Source: Bacillota bacterium (lineage in GTDB: Bacteria; Bacillota_I; Bacilli_A; Erysipelotrichales; Erysipelotrichaceae). Taken from it: a stretch of DNA of 47,391 nucleotides. The notes beneath the pieces are model-generated. The model was given only the letters and a program-made list of their open reading frames with translations, ran no database searches and was not told where the DNA came from. Both the position numbers and the translations under genes were made by a program. Below are positions 40,673 to 47,391 of the stretch, one piece after another (position 1 is the stretch's first letter; each line of letters starts with the position of its first letter). The DNA lies in contig JAEZBR010000032.1 of the NCBI GenBank assembly GCA_023426935.1, positions 1 through 47,391 on the forward strand. Reading direction: 5' to 3'.

Positions 40673-40684
40673 AATTTCCTCCCT

Positions 40685-41875
40685 TTATAAAACACTCGAA
40701 TACATGCTGTAAATCGGTACAATGATGGCAATCATCACAAATCCGACGACTAGACCTAAGACAATGATCATAATCGGTTGTAATAAGGAAACCATTCGAT
40801 TAGTCGCGGTCGCCGCTTCCTGTTCATAGTATTCGCTAACCGAGCGCAATACCCCATCAAGATCACCCGAACGTTCACCGGTATCGATCAACGAGATCAA
40901 CAATTCATCGAAACACCCCATCTTCTCCACGGCTAAAGCTAAACTAGAGCCGCTGCGAATCTCCCGGATTCCGATATCGATCCTTTGGGAATAATAAGTA
41001 TTCGCTAAGACTCTTTGACAGATCTCTAATGATTCGATAACGCCGATTCCGGCATGAAATAAGGATGCGAACGAAGATGCGAATCGGCTGGTATAAATCA
41101 TCTTATTAAGTTTTCCGATCAGCGGCCATTTCGTTTTCATCGTGTCTTTCCATAGAATATAAGAATCGACGGTATTCAGTTTCCGGAATAAAAGAATCAA
41201 CAGAATAATTCCTAACAGATACCAATACCAGCCATAGACTAAGCTGTTAGATAGATTCATCAGAAAGACGGTATACCAAGGCAACGCTTTCGCGTTCTCA
41301 AACATCGAAAAGAAACTCGGTAAAACCGAGGTCATCAAAAATGTAACGATCACTAAGACGACAATTCCTAAAACGATCGGATAGACCATTGCCGAAGAAA
41401 TCTGATTATTCAGACGATGTTCGCGGGAGTAGTGATCGTATAATTCGGTCATGATGCTATCAAGCTGCCCACTGATTTCTCCGGAACGAACCATTTCGAT
41501 GACGAATTCCGGGAACTGATAATCGTTTCGTTTCAACGCTTCGGATAAGGAAACCCCTTCCTGAAGCTGTTCATAGATTTGTTGATTGACGGTCTGAAAC
41601 TGTTCGTTGATCGGCCGCTTTCGCATATTATCGATTGCCTGCCCTACTGACATTCCGGCGTGAATCATACTGCCTAACTGCCGACAGAATAAGGCCAGTT
41701 CTTGGTTCTTGGCCTTCCTTTTTACTACAACTTTCGCATTCTTTTCTGAATAACCTACACAATATAGTGAGCGTGAAGAAAGGATTCGGTATAAATCACT
41801 GGGATCTTTTGCTTCGATTCGGCCATTAATCTTTTGCTTTTTTTCATTTAAAGCTTCATAAGTATAAATCGGCAT
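40685..41875 (-). CDS. pilC: Type IV pilus inner-membrane platform protein PilC
   Basis: 396 residues from ATG at 41875, with AAGGA about 8 bases upstream. Two repeats of the GspF domain: LALFCRQLGSMIHAGMSVGQAI and FASSFASLFHAGIGVIESLEI, each followed by a membrane helix, and the PilC C-terminus MVSLLQPIMIIVLGLVVGFVM. It links the PilB/PilT motors to the pilus. First gene of the main operon. Confidence 0.93.
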   Translation of the reverse strand: MPIYTYEALNEKKQKINGRIEAKDPSDLYRILSSRSLYCVGYSEKNAKVVVKRKAKNQELALFCRQLGSMIHAGMSVGQAIDNMRKRPINEQFQTVNQQIYEQLQEGVSLSEALKRNDYQFPEFVIEMVRSGEISGQLDSIMTELYDHYSREHRLNNQISSAMVYPIVLGIVVLVIVTFLMTSVLPSFFSMFENAKALPWYTVFLMNLSNSLVYGWYWYLLGIILLILLFRKLNTVDSYILWKDTMKTKWPLIGKLNKMIYTSRFASSFASLFHAGIGVIESLEICQRVLANTYYSQRIDIGIREIRSGSSLALAVEKMGCFDELLISLIDTGERSGDLDGVLRSVSEYYEQEAATATNRMVSLLQPIMIIVLGLVVGFVMIAIIVPIYSMYSSVL

Positions 41876-41898
41876 CGTCGTGTCCTTATCTTTAGATA

Positions 41899-41907
41899 AT
41901 AATAGCA
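41899..41907 (-). promoter_or_regulatory. Extended -10 promoter of the main pilus operon
   Basis: Minus-strand TGCTATTAT (TGn plus TATTAT), about 23 bases before the pilC ATG. No convincing -35. Confidence 0.45.
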
Positions 41908-41961
41908 CATAATGATGGTTTTATATGGATTTTTAGCGATTTTACCGGCTGGGCATCATAA

Positions 41962-41990
41962 TTGACAGGACTAAAGACTCTCATTAAGAT
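41962..41990 (+). promoter_or_regulatory. Promoter of the copA-csoR operon
   Basis: -35 TTGACA (41962-41967), 17-base spacer, -10 TAAGAT (41985-41990), immediately followed by the CsoR-type operator. Confidence 0.75.
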
Positions 41991-41994
41991 TAAG

Positions 41995-42013
41995 TATACC
42001 CCATGGGGGTGTA
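41995..42013. promoter_or_regulatory. CsoR-type copper operator
   Basis: TATACCCCATGGGGGTGTA is a near-perfect palindrome with the run of C and run of G typical of CsoR sites (TACCC...GGGTA type). It covers the expected transcription start of copA, so CsoR binding would block initiation until copper is bound. The csoR gene lies at the end of the same operon. Confidence 0.8.
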
Positions 42014-42023
42014 GGAGATTAAG

Positions 42024-44477
42024 ATGCCTGAAAAAAAAGAAATATATAACCTTACCGGAATGTCCTGTGCCGCTTGTGCCAATACGGTAGAAAAAAGTGT
42101 TAAGAAATTACCGGGAGTCAAGAGCGCGAATGTTAATCTATTGCAGAACCGCTTGGATATCGAATATGACGATAAGAAATTAACCGATACGAATATTATT
42201 AACGCGATTACTTCTTCCGGTTACGGTGCTTCTTTACCGAATAGAGAAGTTAAAAAAGAAAACAACGATAATTTAAAAAGATCGTTGATTATTTCGATTG
42301 TTTTTCTTATCGTGCTTATGTATGTTTCGATGGGAATGATGCTGCATCTGCCTTATCCCAAAATCTTGGAAGAGAAAGTCTTTAAAGGAATAATTGAATT
42401 AGTTTTAGTTATGCCCATCGTTTTCTTAAACTTTCATTATTTTACCAATGGTTATAAACATTTATTCAAAGGTTCCCCGAACATGGATACCTTGATTGCG
42501 ATCGGCTCTTCCGCTTCCTTGATTTACAGTCTAATTACCCTACTGATCGATGCCCATAATCTTGCTCAGGGAATCAATACGGCTTCGCATTATTATTTCG
42601 AATCGGCGGGCACGATTCTAACGCTGATTGCCCTAGGAAAATACTTTGAAGCTAATTCGAAACGAAAAACAAGCTCCGCAATTTCCAAGTTAATGGCGTT
42701 AGTGCCTTCTAATGCGACGGTAATTAGGGAAGGAAAAGAAGTTTTGATTCCGATTGAACAGCTCAAATTAGGTGACATCGTGCTAATCAAAGCCGGCGAA
42801 ACCATTCCGGTCGATGGCACGATTATCGAAGGCTATGGTTCTTTAGATCAATCCGCGATTACCGGTGAAAGTTTACCGGTCGATAAAAAGATTGGTGACA
42901 AAGTGGTCAGTGCTTCAATATGTCAGGATGGCTATTTGAAATTCAAGGCCGACAAAGTCGGTGAAGATACCACCTTAAAACAGATCATTAAATTAGTTGA
43001 GGAAGCTTCAAGTTCGAAAGCCCCCATCTCTCGACTCGCGGATAAGATTGCGGGAATCTTCGTTCCGATTGTGCTAGGAATCTCCCTAATAACTTTCATT
43101 GTTTGGTTATTACTTGGCCAGCCTTTACCCTTCGCTTTAACGATGGCGGTCTCGGTGTTAGTAATCTCTTGCCCCTGCGCTTTAGGATTAGCGACACCTA
43201 CCGCGATTATGGTCGCAACCGGTAAAGGCGCACAGAATGGAATTTTGATTCGCAGTGCCCAAAGCTTAGAAGTAACCGGAAAACTTACAACGATCTTATT
43301 AGATAAGACCGGTACCATCACCAAAGGTAAACCGGAAGTCACGGATCTTATTTCCTTAACCACCAAGGAAGAATTATTAGAGACAGCCTATTCTTTAGAG
43401 AACGCTTCCAGTCATCCCTTAGCTTTAGCCATCAAACATTACGGTAAAGAACATAATATTCTTCCTTTACCTCTAGAAAACTATGAAGCAATCCCCGGTC
43501 AAGGAATCTCTGGGCAATTGAATGGATTGTTAGTAACCGCCGGTAATCAGAAACAGTTGAATAACTACGATTTTTCCAAATTTAAGGAATTGACTGCTAA
43601 GTATGAACACCAAGGAAAGACGGTTTTGTACTTTACCAAGGATCATAAATTATTAGGAATGATTGCCCTAGCCGATCAAATCAAGGAAACCAGTAAGCTT
43701 GCAATCAAAGAGTTTAAAGCGCTGGGCTTAAAAGTAATGATGATTTCGGGCGACAATATAGAGACGGCCAAAGCGATCGGTGATAAGTTGGAATTAGATC
43801 AGATTATTGCCGGCGTATTACCCGTCGATAAAGCAGATGTAGTCGCTAAGCTTCAGCAACAAGGCGAAATCGTCGGTATGGTCGGCGATGGGATAAACGA
43901 TGCGCCCGCCTTAACCAAAGCCGATGTCGGAATTGCGATTGGTGCGGGTACGGATATTGCGATTGAACAAGCGGATATTGTCTTAGTCAAGAATGACTTA
44001 ATGGATGCCGTAAATGCGGTAAAGCTTAGTAAAGCGACGATTAAAACCATCAAACAGAATCTCTTCTGGGCCTTCATTTATAACCTCATCGGAATTCCTT
44101 TGGCGGCCGGGGTCCTATATCCAAGTCTTGGAATCCAATTATCACCGATGATCGGAGCTCTGGCGATGAGCTTCAGTTCCCTGTTCGTCGTATCCAACGC
44201 TTTACGGCTGCGTTTCTTTAAACCGTTAAACAAAGTTAATAACGTCAAGGACGTTAAAGGAGAAATGAAAATGAAAAAGACTTTAGTAATCGAAGGTATG
44301 ATGTGTGATCACTGTGCTCAGCATGTAGAGAAAGCTTTAAACGGTATTGACGGAGTTAAAGCCCAAGTAAACTTAGCGAAAAAAGAAGCAACCGTAGAAT
44401 TGACAAAAACGATTGCGGATGAAGCTTTAGTTAAGGCCGTTCAGGAAGCCGGTTACGAAGTCAAGGATATTAAGTAA
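42024..44477 (+). CDS. copA: Copper-exporting P1B-type ATPase CopA with a C-terminal CopZ-like domain
   Basis: 817 residues, longer than usual because of an extra C-terminal domain. N-terminal metal-binding domain with MSCAACANTVEKS (Cys15, Cys18), eight membrane segments, the CPC motif SCPCALGLATP, DKTGTITKG (phosphorylated Asp), SSHPLA and GDGINDAPAL. Copper-type residues YN (FIYNLIGIPLAAG) and MxxSS (MAFSSLFVVSNALRL) in the last helices indicate Cu(I). After RLRFFKP, where CopA normally ends, a short linker leads to a second HMA domain (GMMCDHCAQHVEKAL, about residues 750-817). The linker DNA still contains AAAGGAG and two ATGs. Controlled by the CsoR site upstream; overlaps csoR by one base (TAATG). 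Confidence 0.95.
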   Translation: MPEKKEIYNLTGMSCAACANTVEKSVKKLPGVKSANVNLLQNRLDIEYDDKKLTDTNIINAITSSGYGASLPNREVKKENNDNLKRSLIISIVFLIVLMYVSMGMMLHLPYPKILEEKVFKGIIELVLVMPIVFLNFHYFTNGYKHLFKGSPNMDTLIAIGSSASLIYSLITLLIDAHNLAQGINTASHYYFESAGTILTLIALGKYFEANSKRKTSSAISKLMALVPSNATVIREGKEVLIPIEQLKLGDIVLIKAGETIPVDGTIIEGYGSLDQSAITGESLPVDKKIGDKVVSASICQDGYLKFKADKVGEDTTLKQIIKLVEEASSSKAPISRLADKIAGIFVPIVLGISLITFIVWLLLGQPLPFALTMAVSVLVISCPCALGLATPTAIMVATGKGAQNGILIRSAQSLEVTGKLTTILLDKTGTITKGKPEVTDLISLTTKEELLETAYSLENASSHPLALAIKHYGKEHNILPLPLENYEAIPGQGISGQLNGLLVTAGNQKQLNNYDFSKFKELTAKYEHQGKTVLYFTKDHKLLGMIALADQIKETSKLAIKEFKALGLKVMMISGDNIETAKAIGDKLELDQIIAGVLPVDKADVVAKLQQQGEIVGMVGDGINDAPALTKADVGIAIGAGTDIAIEQADIVLVKNDLMDAVNAVKLSKATIKTIKQNLFWAFIYNLIGIPLAAGVLYPSLGIQLSPMIGALAMSFSSLFVVSNALRLRFFKPLNKVNNVKDVKGEMKMKKTLVIEGMMCDHCAQHVEKALNGIDGVKAQVNLAKKEATVELTKTIADEALVKAVQEAGYEVKDIK
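44271..44477 (+). CDS. copZ: CopZ copper chaperone, probably also made from an internal start
   Basis: 68 residues, in the same frame as copA and forming its C-terminus. From ATG at 44271 the product is a complete CopZ: MKKTLVIEGMMCDHCAQH, with the MxCxxC copper site and the usual beta-alpha-beta-beta-alpha-beta length. AAAGGAG at 44256-44262 is 8 bases upstream of this ATG, an ideal ribosome binding site inside a coding region. A free chaperone would hand Cu(I) to CopA. Whether both the fusion and the free form are made is inference. Confidence 0.6.
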   Translation: MKKTLVIEGMMCDHCAQHVEKALNGIDGVKAQVNLAKKEATVELTKTIADEALVKAVQEAGYEVKDIK

Positions 44478-44740
44478 TGCAAGCGGATCATTCAGAGATT
44501 ACTAGACTGATTAATACCGCTAAAGGGCAGCTGGAGGGAACTCTCAAGATGATCGATGATGACCGTTATTGTATCGACATCTCCAACCAATTAATGGCGA
44601 CGGAAGCAATCCTTAATAAAGCCAACAAAGAAATAATCAGTGCCCATATGAAACACTGCTTACTTCAATCACAAAGTCCCAAACAACGGGAAGCGAAAGT
44701 TGCCGAACTAATTACCTTATTAGACAAGATGAATCGCTAA
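44477..44740 (+). CDS. csoR: Copper-sensing repressor CsoR
   Basis: 87 residues, the normal length of the all-helical DUF156/CsoR family. The Cu(I) ligands Cys32, His57 and Cys61 are in the canonical spacing (YCIDISNQL; HMKHC), identifying copper rather than formaldehyde or nickel sensing. It should repress copA from the palindrome at 41995-42013 and release it when Cu(I) binds. It starts at the copA stop (TAATG) and ends at a terminator. Confidence 0.93.
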   Translation: MQADHSEITRLINTAKGQLEGTLKMIDDDRYCIDISNQLMATEAILNKANKEIISAHMKHCLLQSQSPKQREAKVAELITLLDKMNR

Positions 44741-44745
44741 AGAAA

Positions 44746-44778
44746 ACCTGTTAACGAAAGGTTAACAGGTCTTTTTTT
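44746..44778. terminator. Terminator between csoR and cutC
   Basis: ACCTGTTAAC / GTTAACAGGT arms with a five-base loop, then a run of seven T after a C on the plus strand; the A-rich left flank also supports use by the minus-strand cutC operon. Confidence 0.85.
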
Positions 44779-45451
44779 ATCCTTTGATAATATCGACTAA
44801 TTGTTTTACTCTGGCCGGATCGATGGGTTTAGTATAATCACCGTCGACATGAGTCGCCGAACCCATATGAACTTCCGCCGGATGATAAGTCGTGACGAAT
44901 TCTTTCAGATTGTTGATACGTAATCCGCCCCCGGCTAAGAAGATAACACCCGGTAATTCCTGCTTCGCCATCTCTAAATTCTTCGCTCCGTCAATGATAC
45001 TGGGTTGATGGCCGCTCGATAGAATTCTAGCCAATGATAAACCTTTTAATTGCTTTACCGAAGTTTCATAATCGTTAACACTGTCGATGCAGCGATGTAA
45101 AGTCAATTCAAGTTTTCCTTTATTTTCCACTACCTGTTTGATTGCCGGCAGGTTCAATTCGCCATTGTCCAACAGCCAACCGAAAACGGCTCCGTTCAAA
45201 CCGCATTCCTTAATCCATTCTAAATCCGCCAAATTAACTTTGAGATCTTCTTCACTGGTGCTGTAACCACCCCGGCTGCGTAACATAACATTGACGGGGA
45301 TTTTAATATTCTGGGCAACCTGCTTAATCAAACCATGACTGGGGGTTAAGCCACCCTCGCCCATTCCGGTTACCAATTCCAACCGATCCGCGCCGAGATC
45401 CTCCAATAATTTTGCTTCATCGATATCCTGAGCAATCAATTCTAGTTTCAT
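44777..45451 (-). CDS. cutC: CutC-family protein (putative copper homeostasis)
   Basis: 224 residues forming a TIM barrel. Family marks: GADRLELVTGMGEGGLTPS, IPVNVMLRSRGG, LELTLHRCIDSV, ILSSGHQPSIIDG and VHMGSATH. CutC has been tied to copper tolerance in some bacteria, though its reaction is not established. Its position facing copA-csoR, sharing their terminator, supports a copper link here, but no CsoR-like site lies in front of its own operon within the window. It lies 11 bases after the methyltransferase gene. Confidence 0.9.
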   Translation of the reverse strand: MKLELIAQDIDEAKLLEDLGADRLELVTGMGEGGLTPSHGLIKQVAQNIKIPVNVMLRSRGGYSTSEEDLKVNLADLEWIKECGLNGAVFGWLLDNGELNLPAIKQVVENKGKLELTLHRCIDSVNDYETSVKQLKGLSLARILSSGHQPSIIDGAKNLEMAKQELPGVIFLAGGGLRINNLKEFVTTYHPAEVHMGSATHVDGDYTKPIDPARVKQLVDIIKG

Positions 45452-45462
45452 TTTTCCTCTTT

Positions 45463-46656
45463 CTAGCGATCAACGACTTCCAAGATCGCAAATTTTAAAT
45501 AACCGGAAATGTTTTCGCCCCAAACAATCGGATGATCGGGAGCCTGCATCCGGAATTCAACTTCTCTAAGCCGCTTATGTTCACTCTGCGCCGCTTCTAA
45601 AATCGTCTTGCGGAATAAACTTTCATTGAAATATTCCGAGCAGGAACAGGTAACCAAGAATCCCCGCGGATTTAATAAACGCATCGCCTGCCGATTTATT
45701 TCGCGGTAACCTTTAATCGCATTCTTTAAAGTGGCGGCCGTTTTAGTAAAAGCCGGTGGATCCAGAATGATTACATCGAACTTCTCTCCCGCCTTCTGAT
45801 ATGCCGGTAACTGATCAAAGACATCAGTGACCAAAAAACTAACCGTATCTTCTAACTTGTTTAATTGGGCATTTCGTCTTGCTTGGTTGATCGCCAGCTC
45901 GGAAGAATCTAGGCCGATGACTTCTTTAGCGCCAGCCGCCCCAGCATTTATCGCAAACCCTCCGGTATGGGTGAAACAATCTAAGACCCTGGCATCCTTG
46001 CAGATTTTCCGAATCGCAAAACGATTCAATTTCTGATCCAAAAAATATCCGGTCTTCTGTCCGTTCGCCACATCGACTTCTAAGTTTAAACCGTTTTCTT
46101 CAATCAATACTTTGGTCTCAAACGGTTCCGATTCAAACCCTTTCAGGCGGTCTAAACCTTCTAAGGTACGAACTTTCGCATCCGAACGGTTATAGACACC
46201 TTTAATGGATACTCCGTCTTTTTCTAAAATATCCAACATCATTTTAATTAATTTTTCTTTGCGAACTTCGATACCCAATGTATCCGCCTGAATAACTAAA
46301 ATGTCATTATACTTATCGATAATCAAGCCTGGCAGCCAATCGGCTTCAGCATATACTAACCGACAGGAATTTAGGTCGATTACTTTCTTGCGATATTCAT
46401 ACGCATCCTTTAAACGCTTATACCAAAACTCATCGTCGATCTTGACCTTTTCATCCCTGGTTAAGATTCTAATTCGAATCTTGGAATGATCGTTCAGATA
46501 ACCGTAACCTAAAAAATGCTGGTGAATATCTTCGACTTCGACAATGTCGCCATTGCGATAGCTGCCGGAAACTTCGGAAATTTCATTATCGAAGATCCAA
46601 CATCCGCCATCCCTCAGCGTTCTTCCTTCGCCAGCCTTTAAAGTTACTTTTGTCAT
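45463..46656 (-). CDS. Class I rRNA methyltransferase, RlmI-like (23S rRNA m5C)
   Basis: 397 residues. An N-terminal PUA domain (about 1-70) with GHPWIFDNEI-type sequence here reading GGCWIFDNEISEVSG, a middle EEHD-like domain, then a Rossmann methyltransferase with QKTGYFLDQKLNR, VLDCFTHTGGFAI (SAM loop) and ILDPPAFTK. The C-terminal CSCSEYF holds the Cys typical of the RlmI/YccW family, which methylates C1962 in E. coli 23S rRNA. Same operon as cutC and the membrane protein. Confidence 0.9.
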   Translation of the reverse strand: MTKVTLKAGEGRTLRDGGCWIFDNEISEVSGSYRNGDIVEVEDIHQHFLGYGYLNDHSKIRIRILTRDEKVKIDDEFWYKRLKDAYEYRKKVIDLNSCRLVYAEADWLPGLIIDKYNDILVIQADTLGIEVRKEKLIKMMLDILEKDGVSIKGVYNRSDAKVRTLEGLDRLKGFESEPFETKVLIEENGLNLEVDVANGQKTGYFLDQKLNRFAIRKICKDARVLDCFTHTGGFAINAGAAGAKEVIGLDSSELAINQARRNAQLNKLEDTVSFLVTDVFDQLPAYQKAGEKFDVIILDPPAFTKTAATLKNAIKGYREINRQAMRLLNPRGFLVTCSCSEYFNESLFRKTILEAAQSEHKRLREVEFRMQAPDHPIVWGENISGYLKFAILEVVDR

Positions 46657-46659
46657 TGT

Positions 46660-47346
46660 TTACCCCCAAATAAGTGAGAAGCCCATTACTAACATCCAAA
46701 TATAAGCGCATGTCTTCGGGATCATTAACATCCCGACCTTCGGATATTTCTTCGCGAAGATGGTCACCGGTAAATAACAAGCAAAGCTTAGGATAATGGC
46801 CAAGAACATCCAGCGGAAGCCGTCATCGTAAGTCAGAGATGACCAGATAAATAACACCGCAATCAATAATCCCATGATCAGAAACGGAATATTCCGATAT
46901 AATGACCACTTTAAATTTTCTTTGCCGCTAGTCCAGTCATTCTGCGGGAAGAAACAGATTACAATTCGTAATAAAGCCAAGGCATACACCAAGATCGTCA
47001 CGATCAAAGGTGCTGGTAAATCCGGATATAATAATTGCCAGATCTGAAACAAGATTACATAGAACACGGTCATCGTGATCGAAGTAATCTTCTGACCATT
47101 TCCTAACCAATGATCGCTGTCTTCCTTTTTCCCTTGAGCATTTACTAACATTCTGGGGATTAAATGAAAGGCATCGCCGGCTCCTAGGATCAACGCCAAG
47201 AAACCATATAACAGAATTTCAATCTGACTATTGAATAAGTCGAAGTAAATCAAGGCTGCAGTTAGGGTAAAACTTAAGTATAAAATATCGAAGATATTCT
47301 CCATCCATTCACTGATTTTCATCTTATGTACAACATTCGGCTTCAT
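46660..47346 (-). CDS. Membrane protein of unknown function, about seven helices
   Basis: 228 residues from ATG at 47346, with GGAGCG upstream (an in-frame TTG at 47367 lies before that site). Hydrophobic segments at about 18-38, 45-65, 90-110, 115-135, 155-175, 180-200 and 206-226. A conserved-looking loop GAGDAFHLIPRML includes Asp, His and Arg within the membrane region. I do not recognise a named family. First gene of the operon with the methyltransferase and cutC (3-base gap). Confidence 0.8.
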   Translation of the reverse strand: MKPNVVHKMKISEWMENIFDILYLSFTLTAALIYFDLFNSQIEILLYGFLALILGAGDAFHLIPRMLVNAQGKKEDSDHWLGNGQKITSITMTVFYVILFQIWQLLYPDLPAPLIVTILVYALALLRIVICFFPQNDWTSGKENLKWSLYRNIPFLIMGLLIAVLFIWSSLTYDDGFRWMFLAIILSFACYLPVTIFAKKYPKVGMLMIPKTCAYIWMLVMGFSLIWG

Positions 47347-47380
47347 TTTTCGCTCCTTTTCCCCCAACCTTACGTTGGTT

Positions 47381-47389
47381 ATTATCGCA
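47381..47389 (-). promoter_or_regulatory. Extended -10 promoter at the window edge
   Basis: Minus-strand TGCGATAAT (TGn plus GATAAT), about 35 bases before the ATG at 47346; its -35 would lie outside the window. A small CCAAC/GTTGG inverted repeat (47364-47378) follows in the leader. Confidence 0.4.
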
Positions 47390-47391
47390 CT

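Noticed and set aside
34700..41875. Reading the pilus locus as a competence (comG) operon only
   Set aside because: The presence of a PilT retraction motor, PilMN and PilO proteins and several minor pilins points to a full type IV pilus; a role in DNA uptake is still possible but is not shown by these genes.
42593..43366. Minus-strand frames of 75 and 144 codons inside copA
   Set aside because: They are antisense to conserved P-type ATPase motifs; long antisense frames here follow from codon use in copA.

Overview
The window is a stretch of bacterial chromosome from a Gram-positive, moderately low-G+C organism (Bacillota). Strong AGGAGG-type ribosome binding sites, lipoproteins with an LSGC lipobox, a monoderm-style type IV pilus locus and a VanG/VanT-like cell-wall operon together suggest the Erysipelotrichia (relatives of Clostridium innocuum and Holdemania). 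That placement is an inference from gene content; there is no rRNA here.

Layout, left to right. (1) 1-2,040: tail of an unknown gene, then an ABC exporter half and its terminator. (2) 2,064-2,680: a minus-strand operon of six tRNAs (Val, Thr, Tyr, Gln, Lys, Gly) with promoter and terminator. (3) 2,808-9,972: cell envelope. A membrane protein and an alanine racemase on the plus strand converge with a five-gene minus-strand operon: nuclease, murF, VanG-like D-Ala-D-X ligase, VanT-like racemase, cardiolipin synthase. (4) 10,015-11,492: DNA polymerase IV and a small partner, under a promoter carrying a perfect palindrome. (5) 11,679-17,386: complete oligopeptide transporter oppABCDF. (6) 17,455-18,877: HAD phosphatase plus a LexA-like S24 repressor. 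(7) 18,956-20,440: an AT-rich accessory patch holding a decapitated phage-capsid-type (MuF-like) toxin module, a probable immunity gene, a YjcQ-like protein and small cassettes that carry their own terminators. (8) 20,441-22,519: MATE transporter and two small unknown genes. (9) 22,650-27,188: glycerol kinase with a three-part anaerobic glycerol-3-phosphate dehydrogenase. (10) 27,232-41,875: type IV pilus genes in two blocks (pilT and pilD; and pilC-pilMN-pilO-large pilin-minor pilins-pilB-pilin), separated by the phosphate operon pstSCAB-phoU. (11) 42,024-45,451: copper homeostasis: a CsoR-type operator, a CopA ATPase with a CopZ chaperone fused to its C-terminus, csoR, and convergent cutC. 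(12) 45,463-47,346: an rRNA methyltransferase and a membrane protein.

The points most worth following are the CopA-CopZ fusion with a preserved internal ribosome binding site, the probable D-Ala-D-Ser precursor operon (predicting intrinsic low vancomycin susceptibility), the orphaned MuF-type toxin/immunity module, the palindrome over the dinB promoter together with a self-cleaving repressor a few kb away, and two promoters placed so that the transcripts would be leaderless or nearly so.
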